Positions 35,427-44,048 of a DNA stretch of 51,891 bases are shown piece after piece. The notes beneath the pieces were generated by a model. That model saw only the letters and a program-made list of their open reading frames with translations, had not been told where the DNA came from and did not search any database. Positions within the stretch are counted from its first letter, which is position 1. Every line of letters begins with the position of its first letter. The DNA lies in the NCBI RefSeq assembly GCF_024124745.1, contig NZ_JAMXRU010000013.1, positions 1-51,891 of the forward strand. Reading direction: 5' to 3'. Both the position numbers and the translations under genes were made by a program. The stretch is from Aeromicrobium sp. CnD17-E (GTDB lineage Bacteria > Actinomycetota > Actinomycetes > Propionibacteriales > Nocardioidaceae).

Positions 35427-36277
35427 ACGACGACAGCACCGACAGGTCCCTGCGCGCGCGTCAGGTGCGCCGACGGCTGCGAGACGTCGAGATCACCCTC
35501 GAGTTCCTGCGGTCCTCCTACATCGGCGCGCCGCGCGGGGAACAGCGTCACTGGGTGACGAACCGCGCCGTCGACGAGCTCGTGGAGCAGCTGCACCACC
35601 TCGACCTCGTCGCCCCCGACTTCGTCGGCAGCGACACCCGACGCGCCATCAGCCCGGGTGCGTGGGAGAAGAGCGACGCCACCTACGTGGACGGCCAGCT
35701 GCTGATCGAGGACCAGCAGGTGATGCAGGACTGGGAGATCCCGCTCATGCGCCGGATGGCGGAGGTCGTGACCGCCTCGCACGGTGACGTGCTGGAGATC
35801 GGCTTCGGCCTGGGGCTCTCGGCGGGCTTCATCGAGGACTGCGGCGTGCGGTCCCACACCATCGTCGAGCTCAACGACCGCGTGGCCGAGGTGGCCCGCG
35901 ACTGGGCGGCCACGCGCCCCCACGCGGACATCGAGGTGGTGTCGGGCCACTGGCAGGAGCAGGTGCCTCGGCTCGGCCTCTACGACGGGGTCTTCTGGGA
36001 CGCCTTCCCGACGAGCGAGCAGGAGTTCGACGAGTTCGTCCTGCGCGACTCCACCGTGGCGGAGGCGTTCTTCCCGGCCGCAGCCAGTCGGTTGCGTCCG
36101 GGTGGCGTCTTCACCTACTACACCAACGAGCGCGACTCACTCAGCCGGCGACACCAGCGCAGCCTCCTGCGCTACTTCTCCTCCTTCGCCGTCGAGGTCG
36201 TGGACGGACTGGCTCCGCCACCGGACTGCGAGTACTGGTGGACCGACTCCATGTGCGTCGTCACGGCGGTGAAGTGA
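35423..36277 (+). CDS. Guanidinoacetate methyltransferase-like SAM methyltransferase
   Basis: 284 aa. Class I SAM methyltransferase most like the guanidinoacetate N-methyltransferase family. SAM loop EIGFGLGLSAGF near 124-135; the acids that hold the guanidine in GAMT are present as Glu105 (QVMQDWEIPLM) and Asp152 (IVELND). The motifs VFWDAFPTSEQE, LRPGGVFTYY and the ending PPPDCEYWW-MCVVTAVK also match the family. The expected reaction is methylation of a guanidine nitrogen, perhaps of an arginine residue. It is a free-standing gene exactly where an adenylation domain is broken between A8 and A9. The N-terminus is a basic helix (RSLRARQVRRRLRDVE). Starts and stops overlap with both neighbours. 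Confidence 0.85.
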   Translation: MNDDSTDRSLRARQVRRRLRDVEITLEFLRSSYIGAPRGEQRHWVTNRAVDELVEQLHHLDLVAPDFVGSDTRRAISPGAWEKSDATYVDGQLLIEDQQVMQDWEIPLMRRMAEVVTASHGDVLEIGFGLGLSAGFIEDCGVRSHTIVELNDRVAEVARDWAATRPHADIEVVSGHWQEQVPRLGLYDGVFWDAFPTSEQEFDEFVLRDSTVAEAFFPAAASRLRPGGVFTYYTNERDSLSRRHQRSLLRYFSSFAVEVVDGLAPPPDCEYWWTDSMCVVTAVK

Positions 36278-36900
36278 TGGGGGTCTCGATCGAGCAGTTC
36301 GTCGAGCGCCTCGGCGAGCTCGAGCCCGGACGGACCTTCCGCGCGTGGGAGCTGCTGACCGGGGAGCGTGTGCCGACCGTGCCCGTGGCCTACGTGGTCC
36401 CCGCACCTTCGGCAGATCTCGACGCCCTCGAGGTCCGACGACAGCTGCTCTCCACGCTGCCGCGCTCGAGCGTACCGGCGCACGTCGCGATCCTGCCCGA
36501 GGTGCCCCGCGACGCGCAGGGCAAACGTGACCGGGCCGCGCTGGCCCGCCTCGTCGATGCACAGGTGAGCGCGCCCCCGCCGCCCCCGCCGGCGACGACC
36601 TCCGTCGACCCTCTCGACCAGCTCGTCCGAGCGGTGTGGTCGGCGCACCTGCCGGGCACCGCGGCCACCGACGACGTCGACTTCTTCCGCTCCGGCGGCG
36701 ACTCGCTCACCGCGATCCGCGTGGTGAGCGCGTTGAACGAGGCGCTCGGCAGCTCCATCGCGCTGGTCACGCTGTTCCGCTTCCCGCGCACGGACCTCTT
36801 CACGACGCACCTGAGGACGGAGCCGACGGCCACCGGCCTCGCGCCGGAGGTCCTCCTGGCACGCGCCGCCGACACCGCCCCGCCGACGAGCGAGGTCTAG
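36277..36900 (+). CDS. NRPS fragment: adenylation C-terminal part plus carrier domain
   Basis: 207 aa. Residues about 30-105 match the mobile C-terminal subdomain of an adenylation domain: AYVVPAP, LPRSSVPAHVAILPEVPR and the A10 lysine in DAQGKRDRAAL. After a proline-rich linker (APPPPPPATT) comes a carrier domain with DFFRSGGDSLTAIRV; Ser near 142 takes phosphopantetheine. It has no catalytic core of its own, so it must work with the adenylation N-part ending the 29778-35426 gene. The ATG overlaps the methyltransferase stop as TGATG; an in-frame GTG one codon earlier is possible. Confidence 0.85.
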   Translation: MGVSIEQFVERLGELEPGRTFRAWELLTGERVPTVPVAYVVPAPSADLDALEVRRQLLSTLPRSSVPAHVAILPEVPRDAQGKRDRAALARLVDAQVSAPPPPPPATTSVDPLDQLVRAVWSAHLPGTAATDDVDFFRSGGDSLTAIRVVSALNEALGSSIALVTLFRFPRTDLFTTHLRTEPTATGLAPEVLLARAADTAPPTSEV

Positions 36901-36903
36901 TCG

Positions 36904-39900
36904 ATGGCGCTGCACGAGCAGTTCGAGTCGCTCCCGGCGGCCCGTCGCGCGACGTTCGTGGAGCGGGCGCTCGACGACCCCGTCACACGCGCCGCGATCA
37001 CGCCGTCCGCGGTGCAGGAGCGGATGATCGTGATGTCGTCCTGGAGCGGTGGTGCGGCGGCCTACAACCTGTCGACCGCCACCCGGTTCGACGGTCCGCT
37101 CGACGTGGTGGCCCTGCACGAGGCGTACCGACGGCTGCAGCTCCGGCACGAGCAGCTCACCCGGCGCTTCGTGCACCACGAGGGCATGCTGCTCGCCCTG
37201 CCGGGCGAGCCCCGGGAGGCCCGGCCGGTCCTCGACGTGGCGATCCCCGCCGAGGACCGGCCCGACGATGCACGCCGTCGGGCCCGCGCCGCCGCCGCGA
37301 CCCCCTTCGAGGTGCTCGGCGCACCGCTGACCAGGCTCCAGGTGGTGCGCTACGACGCCACCGACCACCTCGTCCTCCTCGACGTCCACCACGCCGTGGC
37401 GGACGGTCGGTCGCTCGAGATCATCGACCGCGACCTGGCCCGCTGCTACGACGACGCGCGCCGCCGGCTCGACAGCGTCTGGCCGGCACCGGCAGGACGC
37501 TACGCCGACTACGTCCTCGGGGAGCAGCAGGCCGAGCGGGACCAAGGCACCGAGCAAGCCTTGCGCCGCGTCCTCGACCGGCTCGCGGGCGCACCGGCGC
37601 TCCTGGACCTCCCCACCGACCGGCCCCGTCCGTCGACGCAGGACTTCGCGGGGGCCACCGTCGTGCGCGAGCTCGACCCTCGGACCAGCGCGGCACTCCT
37701 GCGACTGGCCCAGGCGGCGAGGACGACGCTCTTCTCCGTCGGGCTCGCGCTGTTCGCCGACGCGATCCGCCACACGAGCGGTCAGGACGACCTCGTCGTC
37801 GGCGTCCCGGTGCTCGGACGCCCCTCGCTGGGGCTCGACGACGTGGTCGGCATGTTCGTCAACACCGTCCCGGTCCGCCTCGACCTCACCGGGACGACCG
37901 TCCCCCGTGCCGTCGCCCGGCGCGTCCACGACGCCTGGGTCGACGCGGTGGAGGACCAGCTGGTGCCACTCGACGCCGTCGTCGACGCGGTCGGGGCCGA
38001 TCGTGACGCGAGCCGACCCCCCGTCTTCCAGGTGACCTTCGCCCTCGCCGAGGACACCGGGGAGCGGGCTGCGTGGCCGGACCTCGTGGCCGAGCCGGTC
38101 GAGGTCGACGGCGGGAGCGCGAAGTTCGACCTCGCGCTCACCCTGCACCGGCGGGGCGACCGCCTGCGTCTGGAGCTCGAGCACGCCACCTCCGTCGTCG
38201 ACCGCGCCTCGGCCGATCGTGTGCTCGACCTGGTCCAGCTGCTCGCCGACGCCGCCACGCAGGACCCCGACGACGACGTCCGCGGCCGCTTCCGCCACCT
38301 CCCGGGAGCACTGCCCCAGACCCCCGCCTGGGACACCGAGCGAGTCGACGTCGAGCTGCCGGCCGCGGACCACGTGTGGGACCTGGTGCGCGCCGCGGCA
38401 CGCCGCACCCCGGAGACCGTGGCCGTGCGCACGGCCACGACCTCGCTCACCTACGCCGGGCTCGTCGGACGCGCTGGGGTGCTGGCCCGCCGCCTGCACG
38501 CCGAGGGCGTGGCCCCCGGTTCGCGCGTCGGCGTGATGCTGGCGCGCTCCGAGGAGCTCGTCCCGGCGCTGCTCGCGGTCTGGGCCCACGGCTCCTCCTA
38601 CGTGCCCCTCGACCCGACCTACCCGACCGAGCGGCTCGCCTTCATGCTGCGCGACGCGGGATGCCGGGCCCTGCTCGTCGACGACGCCGTCCCCGAGCCC
38701 CTCGGCGAGGTGTGCGACCCGATCGACGTGCGCAACGCAGTCGGACCGACGACGGACGACCTCCCCGTCACCCAGGTCACGGCCGAGCACGAGGCCTACC
38801 TGCTCTACACCTCCGGGTCGACCGGCACGCCGAAGGGCGTGTCGATCCCGCATCGCGCCGTGCTGGCGATGGTCCGAGGGTCGCTGCAGGTCTTCGGCAC
38901 CGCGCCGCTGCGTCGCTCCCTCGCCGCGACCTCGATCTCCTTCGACGTCTCCACCGTCGAGCTGTACCCGACCCTGTCGACAGGTGGCACGGTGCACCTC
39001 GTCGACTCCCTGCTCGACGGCCCCCGCGAGGTCCCGGCGTCGACGTTCACCGCCGGTGTCCCCACGCTCCTGTCGGCCGCGCTCGACATCGGGTCGCTCG
39101 ACGTCTCCGGCATGGTCGTGGCGGCAGGTGGCGAACCCCTGCCACGCAGCCTGGTCGAGCGCCTGACGGCCGCCGGCGCGCAGCGGGTGGTCAACATCTA
39201 CGGGCCCTCCGAGGACTGCACCTACTCGACCGCAGCCGTCGTGGCCGCCGGCGAGGCGCCACCGATCGGATGGGCCGTTCCCGGCGGGCGGGCGTACGTC
39301 CTCGACCGCGACGGCTACGTGGTGCCTCCCGGCGCGGTCGGCGAGGTCCACCTGGCCGGCGCCGGGCTCGCCGACGGGTACGCGAGCCGCCCACGGCTGA
39401 CCGCCGAGCGGTTCGTGCCCGACCCCGTCGGGGACGAGCCGGGCGGACGCTGCTACCGCACCGGCGACCTGGCGCGGCTACGGCCGGACGGTGCACTCGT
39501 CTACCTGGGACGCTCCGACCGCCAGGTCAAGGTCAACGGGCTGAGGATCGAGCTCGGCGAGGTGGAGGCTGCGCTGCTCGCCTCACCGGGCGTCACCTCC
39601 GCCGTCGCGCTGGTGCAACGGGACGCTCGGTCGGCGCGCCTCGCCGCTGCCGTCACGGGGGACGTCGGACTCGACCCGCGGGCGTTGCGTCGCGACCTGG
39701 CCCGACGGCTCCCCCGAGCGCTCGTCCCCGCCGTCGTCGTGCCCGTCGACTCGCTCCCGCGTCTGGCGAACGGCAAGACGGACGTCACGGCCGTGCGCGA
39801 CCTCCTGCCGGCGTTCGGGACCTCGGTCCGGACGACCTCCGAGCCGCCGCCGACGGCGGTCGGCACGCAGCGTGAGGACGACGACGCGGAGCGACTCGTG

Positions 39901-41430
39901 CGCGAGTGCTGGATCGAGCTGCTCGGGTCCAGTCACGGAGGGGACTTCTTCGCCGAGGGCGGGACGTCGCTCACGGCCCTGCGCCTGGCACTGCGACTGA
40001 CCGACCGCTCCGGCACGCGCGTGACCCTCGCAGACGTCTTCACCGGGCGCACGGTCGAGGCGCTCGCCGTCCACGTCCGGGCCCGACCGAGGCCGGCCTC
40101 GGGGCCGGCGATCCGCACGGTGCCTTCCCAGGACCCCGTCGTCCTGTCACCCGCCCAGCAGTCCCTCTGGTGGGTCGAGGCGGCCCAGGACGTCGGCGCC
40201 GCCTACGTCATACCCCTGGCCTGGCAGCTCGAGGGGCCGCTCGACGAGCACGCGCTCGCGGCGGCCGTCGAGGCCCTGCAGTGGCGCCATCCGCTGCTGC
40301 GGCACCGGATCGACCCCGCCGCCATGCCGCCGGCCACCCGACCCGGGCCACCGACCCCGCTGCGGCGGGGCGAGCCGCTCGGCCCGAGCGACCTGCAGGA
40401 GCGGTTCCGGTCCTTCGCCGACGCACCGCTCGACGTGCACGGCGGACAGCCGCTGTTCGTCGCGGAGCTGTGGCCACGCGACACCAGGAACAACGCTCTC
40501 GCGCTGAAGGTCCACCACCTCGTCGCCGACGGCTGGTCCCTCGGCGTGGTGGCCGAGGACCTCGCCGAGCTCTACGCCCGGTGCCGCAGGGACGCCGTCG
40601 CGGTGCTCGCGGACGTCCGCCGGCACGAAGGACACTCCGTGACCACCAGGTCCTGGGACCCGACCGAGCTCGCCGACCTCGTGCGACGTCGTGCCGACGC
40701 CCTCGATGGCGCGCCGACCGTGCTGCACGTCGGATCGCTCGATCGCCCCGCCCGCCGTGCCTTCGTGGGCCGTGCCAGCGAGCACGACCTCGGCGTCGAC
40801 GCGGCGCGGGCCCTGACGACGCTGGCCCGTCGTGCCGACAGCACCGTCTTCGTCGTCGGCTCCCTGGTCCAGGCCCTCACGCTCATGTCCCTCACGGGTG
40901 AACGCGACCTCCTCCTCGGCACGCCGGCCAACGGGCGCGACGACCCCAGCCTGGAGCGCGTCGTCGGCATGTTCGTCGAGACCGCCGTCCTGCGCGTCCA
41001 CGCAGCGGACGACCCGGCGATCATCGACCTCGCCCTGGCACACGCCCGCCAGGTGCTCGACGTGACGAGCGCGCCGGTGCCGCTGGCCTCGCTCGTCGAC
41101 GCCGCGGCGCCGGAACGTCGACCGGGCACCAACCCGCTCGTGCAGGTGCTGTTCGCGCACGACCACGGCGCGGGTACCCCGCTGACGCTCGACGGTCTCC
41201 GGGTCACCCCCGTCACGGCACCTCAGGACACGTCCAAGTTCGACCTCTTCGTCACGCTGGACACCAGTGACGACGGCGCACGCCTCGTCGTCGAGCGTGC
41301 CGCGGACGCCCTCACGGACGAGGACGTCGCGCAGCTCGTCGACACCTACCGTCGGGTCCTCCTCGCAGCCGCGCTCGACCCCCACGCGACCGTCTCGACG
41401 ACGCTCGCCACAGCAGGACAGGACGCATGA
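36904..41430 (+). CDS. NRPS module C-A-T followed by a terminal C domain
   Basis: 1508 aa. First condensation domain (about 30-440) with canonical HHAVADG near 162; adenylation domain (about 470-965) with LYTSGSTGTPKG near 637, FDVSTVE near 680, IYGPSEDCTY near 766 and ANGKTD near 956; carrier domain with FFAEGGTSLTALR near 1019; second condensation domain (about 1075-1500) with HHLVADG near 1205. No thioesterase or reductase domain follows, so release is by the terminal condensation domain or through another carrier such as the one at 42650-42874. The ATG is three bases after the previous stop; the stop overlaps the exporter start (ATGA). Confidence 0.93.
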   Translation: MALHEQFESLPAARRATFVERALDDPVTRAAITPSAVQERMIVMSSWSGGAAAYNLSTATRFDGPLDVVALHEAYRRLQLRHEQLTRRFVHHEGMLLALPGEPREARPVLDVAIPAEDRPDDARRRARAAAATPFEVLGAPLTRLQVVRYDATDHLVLLDVHHAVADGRSLEIIDRDLARCYDDARRRLDSVWPAPAGRYADYVLGEQQAERDQGTEQALRRVLDRLAGAPALLDLPTDRPRPSTQDFAGATVVRELDPRTSAALLRLAQAARTTLFSVGLALFADAIRHTSGQDDLVVGVPVLGRPSLGLDDVVGMFVNTVPVRLDLTGTTVPRAVARRVHDAWVDAVEDQLVPLDAVVDAVGADRDASRPPVFQVTFALAEDTGERAAWPDLVAEPVEVDGGSAKFDLALTLHRRGDRLRLELEHATSVVDRASADRVLDLVQLLADAATQDPDDDVRGRFRHLPGALPQTPAWDTERVDVELPAADHVWDLVRAAARRTPETVAVRTATTSLTYAGLVGRAGVLARRLHAEGVAPGSRVGVMLARSEELVPALLAVWAHGSSYVPLDPTYPTERLAFMLRDAGCRALLVDDAVPEPLGEVCDPIDVRNAVGPTTDDLPVTQVTAEHEAYLLYTSGSTGTPKGVSIPHRAVLAMVRGSLQVFGTAPLRRSLAATSISFDVSTVELYPTLSTGGTVHLVDSLLDGPREVPASTFTAGVPTLLSAALDIGSLDVSGMVVAAGGEPLPRSLVERLTAAGAQRVVNIYGPSEDCTYSTAAVVAAGEAPPIGWAVPGGRAYVLDRDGYVVPPGAVGEVHLAGAGLADGYASRPRLTAERFVPDPVGDEPGGRCYRTGDLARLRPDGALVYLGRSDRQVKVNGLRIELGEVEAALLASPGVTSAVALVQRDARSARLAAAVTGDVGLDPRALRRDLARRLPRALVPAVVVPVDSLPRLANGKTDVTAVRDLLPAFGTSVRTTSEPPPTAVGTQREDDDAERLVRECWIELLGSSHGGDFFAEGGTSLTALRLALRLTDRSGTRVTLADVFTGRTVEALAVHVRARPRPASGPAIRTVPSQDPVVLSPAQQSLWWVEAAQDVGAAYVIPLAWQLEGPLDEHALAAAVEALQWRHPLLRHRIDPAAMPPATRPGPPTPLRRGEPLGPSDLQERFRSFADAPLDVHGGQPLFVAELWPRDTRNNALALKVHHLVADGWSLGVVAEDLAELYARCRRDAVAVLADVRRHEGHSVTTRSWDPTELADLVRRRADALDGAPTVLHVGSLDRPARRAFVGRASEHDLGVDAARALTTLARRADSTVFVVGSLVQALTLMSLTGERDLLLGTPANGRDDPSLERVVGMFVETAVLRVHAADDPAIIDLALAHARQVLDVTSAPVPLASLVDAAAPERRPGTNPLVQVLFAHDHGAGTPLTLDGLRVTPVTAPQDTSKFDLFVTLDTSDDGARLVVERAADALTDEDVAQLVDTYRRVLLAAALDPHATVSTTLATAGQDA

Positions 41431-42626
41431 GCGACTACCGCAAGATCTGGACCGGCAACGCCTCGTCGAACCTCGCCGACGGCGTCACGTTCGTGGCCCT
41501 GCCGCTGCTCGCCGTGACCCTCACCCAGGATCCCCTCGAGATCTCGGCGCTGTCGGTCGCCTACACCGTCCCCCGGCTGCTCTCGGTGCTGGGGATCGGT
41601 GTCCTCGTGGACCGCGTCGACCGGCGTCGCCTGCTCCAGGCAGCGAGCTTCTCGCGAGGCGTGCTCTTCGCGGCCCTCACGATGCTCGTCGTGAGCGGCC
41701 ACGTCTCGATGGTCGCGCTCTACGTCGTCTACGCGCTGATGGGTGTCGTCGAGACGCTCGCCGACAGCGCCGCCGTCGCCATCCTTCCGCAGGCCGTTCC
41801 GGCAGCGGGTCTGGACCGCGCCAACTCCCAGATCACCGGGACCCAGGTCGTCATCGACGAGTTCGTCGGGCCGCCGCTCGGCGGATTCCTCTTCGGGCTC
41901 GCCGCCTTCGCGCCGTCGCTGCTGAACACCGTCGCGTTCACCCTGGCAGGCCTGGCCTACCTGAGCCTGCGCGGGCACTACACCCTCCCGCCCCCGCAGG
42001 AGCACCGCAGGTTCACGCAGCAGATCTCCGACGGCACCCGGTGGGCGTGGCGCCACGAGCTGGTGAGGACCCTCGTCATCGTCGGCGGCCTCGCCTGCGT
42101 CGGGTACATGATCCCGTTCTCCTACCTCGTGCTGTACGCGAAGGAGGTGCTCGGGCTCGGTCCGGAGGGCTACGGGCTCCTGCTGTCGGTCTCGGCCGTC
42201 GGCGGACTCCTCGGCAGCCTGGTGGCGGCGCCGTTGAGACGTCGCCTGGGCTACTGCACCACGACCGTCGGGGCGTTGCTCGTCGGCGCCGCGTCCTTCG
42301 CCGTCATCGCTGTCGTCGACCAGGTCTGGGTCGTCGGCCTCGCGCTCGCCACCTACATCGCGCACTCCGTCGTCTGGAACGTCATGGCGGTGACGGTGCG
42401 CCAGAAGATCACACCGACCGACATGATGGGCCGGGTCGGGGCAGTGGGACGCTTCGTCGGCATCGCCGGTCTCGCTGCGGGTGCCGCCCTGGGCGGGCTC
42501 CTCGCCCGCTACCTCGGGTACACCGCGCCGTTCGCGGTGGCGGCCGGGTTCTTCGTCCTCGGCGCCGTCCTGGTGGCCGGCGCTCGGAGGAGCTTCGCCG
42601 TGGTCGAGGACCCGCAGGAGTCCTGA
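41427..42626 (+). CDS. MFS exporter (EntS-like)
   Basis: 399 aa with ten to twelve membrane helices, of the MFS_3 group that includes siderophore and peptide exporters such as EntS. It opens KIWTGNASSNLADG, and VLVDRVDRRRLLQA is the loop between helices 2 and 3. Translation is coupled to the NRPS gene by ATGA, so it very likely exports the peptide product and may give self-protection. Confidence 0.88.
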   Translation: MSDYRKIWTGNASSNLADGVTFVALPLLAVTLTQDPLEISALSVAYTVPRLLSVLGIGVLVDRVDRRRLLQAASFSRGVLFAALTMLVVSGHVSMVALYVVYALMGVVETLADSAAVAILPQAVPAAGLDRANSQITGTQVVIDEFVGPPLGGFLFGLAAFAPSLLNTVAFTLAGLAYLSLRGHYTLPPPQEHRRFTQQISDGTRWAWRHELVRTLVIVGGLACVGYMIPFSYLVLYAKEVLGLGPEGYGLLLSVSAVGGLLGSLVAAPLRRRLGYCTTTVGALLVGAASFAVIAVVDQVWVVGLALATYIAHSVVWNVMAVTVRQKITPTDMMGRVGAVGRFVGIAGLAAGAALGGLLARYLGYTAPFAVAAGFFVLGAVLVAGARRSFAVVEDPQES

Positions 42627-42640
42627 CCGGCCCGCGCCGG
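42627..42640. terminator. Short hairpin between convergent genes
   Basis: CCGGC (42627-42631) pairs with GCCGG (42636-42640) directly after the exporter stop and before the end of the convergent carrier gene. The stem is short, so the assignment is weak. Confidence 0.3.
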
Positions 42641-42649
42641 GGCATCGGC

Positions 42650-42874
42650 TCAGGCCGTCGGCCGCGCGGCCTCCGCGACGTCGAGCAGCCGCGTGCTCTC
42701 CACGAACACCCGCGCCGGGACGGCGACCCCGAGCTCACGCAGGCGACCGATCGCCTCCACGACGAGCAGCGACGATCCTCCCGCCTCGAAGAAGTCGTCG
42801 TCGAGGCCGACGTCGGCTCGTCCGAGCACGTCACGCACGACCGTCAGGACCGTCTCCTGCACCTCGGTGTCCAC
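42650..42874 (-). CDS. Free-standing peptidyl/acyl carrier protein
   Basis: 74 aa, a complete carrier domain with DDDFFEAGGSSLLVVEA; the first Ser after Gly-Gly accepts phosphopantetheine. It is transcribed opposite to the NRPS genes, 45 bp after the S66 peptidase gene and probably on its transcript. It could present an amino acid to the terminal condensation domain or to one of the oxygenases. The GTG at 42874 is the only start that keeps helix 1. Confidence 0.88.
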   Translation of the reverse strand: MDTEVQETVLTVVRDVLGRADVGLDDDFFEAGGSSLLVVEAIGRLRELGVAVPARVFVESTRLLDVAEAARPTA

Positions 42875-42919
42875 CGCTGCCCCCGATCTCTCCAGCGTCG
42901 CGCACCGCGACCTGGTGCG

Positions 42920-43918
42920 TCATCGGTCGATCGTGATGCCGCGAGCGGCGTCCACGACGACGACCTCACCGTACGGCAGCAGCCACGCGGGCTGGTAGTG
43001 CCCCAGGTCGCCACCGACCATGACCGGTCCGTCCACCCGCGGCCCACCCTCCCGAAGCCGCGCGCCGATCTGCGTGGTCCAGTCCTCGAACGGGAGCGAG
43101 GGGTTGTCCGCCACCAGCAGCGCCGCCACCGGCACGCCCTCCAGCAGCGGCCACAACCGGTCCAGCACCTCCTCGGCGTACTCGGGCCCGTCGTCGACCA
43201 CGTCGAGCCAGAGCACCGAGCCGGTCACGTCGAGCAGACCCGCCTCGAGCAGGTCGGCGAGGATGCCCGCCTCCGCGCCGAGCAGGCGACCGGCACTCCT
43301 GCCGTGCTGCAGCCAGACGTCCGTGCCGGCGCGTCCCCCCGACCACCGGTGGACCTCACCCGCGTAGCTGGCCGGCACGGAGTTCTGCGTGCGCACGGGT
43401 GAGCTCTCCAGCCGCAGCGGCCCCGACCCCAGCAGCACGTCCTCGACGGATCGCGACGTCTCCGGCGGGACGTCGGACTCCCCGAACTGCGTCACGAAGG
43501 AGGCGCCGGTGAACGACGTCAGCCCGGCCCGTGAGTAGAGGAAGGCGTTGAGGAAGGTGTTGTCGCTGCGTCCGACGAACGCCGTCGGGTGGCTGCGCAG
43601 CAGGTCGGCGTCGAGGTGGGGCAGCAGCTCGTGGCTGGCCAGGCCGCCGACGGCACTCATCACGACGCTGACGTCCGGGTCGAGGAACGCGCCGTGCAGG
43701 TCCTCCGCGCGCTGGGCAGCCGTCCCCGCCGACCGGCCGTCGTCGGAGATCTCGAACGCGTTCGGCGCGAAGTCGCACCGCAGACCCATGGCGGCCAGAC
43801 GCGCCACGGGCACGTCCACGACACCGCGGGAGTAGGCCAGCGACGGCAACGACGGGCTCACCACGCGGACCAGGTCGCCGCGACGAGGTCGTGGCGGTCG
43901 GACGATCTCATCGACCAC
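42920..43918 (-). CDS. S66-family peptidase (LD-carboxypeptidase / MccF-like)
   Basis: 332 aa from the GTG at 43918, chosen because AGAAGGG lies seven bases upstream; a GTG at 43948 would add ten residues. The family opening is GDLVRVVSPS, the nucleophile Ser lies in FVGRSDNTFL (usually GYSD), and a Glu and His follow in LLGAEAG and VGGDLGHYQPAW. The family covers cytoplasmic LD-carboxypeptidases and MccF, which detoxifies peptide-nucleotide antibiotics. Beside an NRPS cluster it may serve as immunity or to mature the peptide. Confidence 0.83.
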   Translation of the reverse strand: MVDEIVRPPRPRRGDLVRVVSPSLPSLAYSRGVVDVPVARLAAMGLRCDFAPNAFEISDDGRSAGTAAQRAEDLHGAFLDPDVSVVMSAVGGLASHELLPHLDADLLRSHPTAFVGRSDNTFLNAFLYSRAGLTSFTGASFVTQFGESDVPPETSRSVEDVLLGSGPLRLESSPVRTQNSVPASYAGEVHRWSGGRAGTDVWLQHGRSAGRLLGAEAGILADLLEAGLLDVTGSVLWLDVVDDGPEYAEEVLDRLWPLLEGVPVAALLVADNPSLPFEDWTTQIGARLREGGPRVDGPVMVGGDLGHYQPAWLLPYGEVVVVDAARGITIDR

Positions 43919-43966
43919 GGAGCGACCCTTCTGCCAGGACGCGCCCACCTGACGCCCCCGAGTGTG

Positions 43967-43989
43967 GAGTGGACTCGACTACCTTAGAT
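43967..43989. promoter_or_regulatory. Overlapping divergent promoter candidates
   Basis: GAGT-GG-ACTC (43967-43976) is a palindrome next to overlapping -10-like hexamers: TAAGGT on the minus strand (43986-43981) and TTAGAT on the plus strand (43984-43989). They would serve the peptidase/carrier transcript and the oxygenase. No -35 was identified with confidence. Confidence 0.3.
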
Positions 43990-44048
43990 CGCGGAGGCGT
44001 CTCCTCCTCGCCGCGTGCGCACCGGGACGCCACGACGATCGGGGGATC

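Noticed and set aside
34021-36900. Frameshift or assembly error as the cause of the split adenylation domain
   Set aside because: A complete, family-conserved methyltransferase with both active-site acids separates the halves, and both junctions are neat start-stop overlaps. A simple indel cannot produce this.
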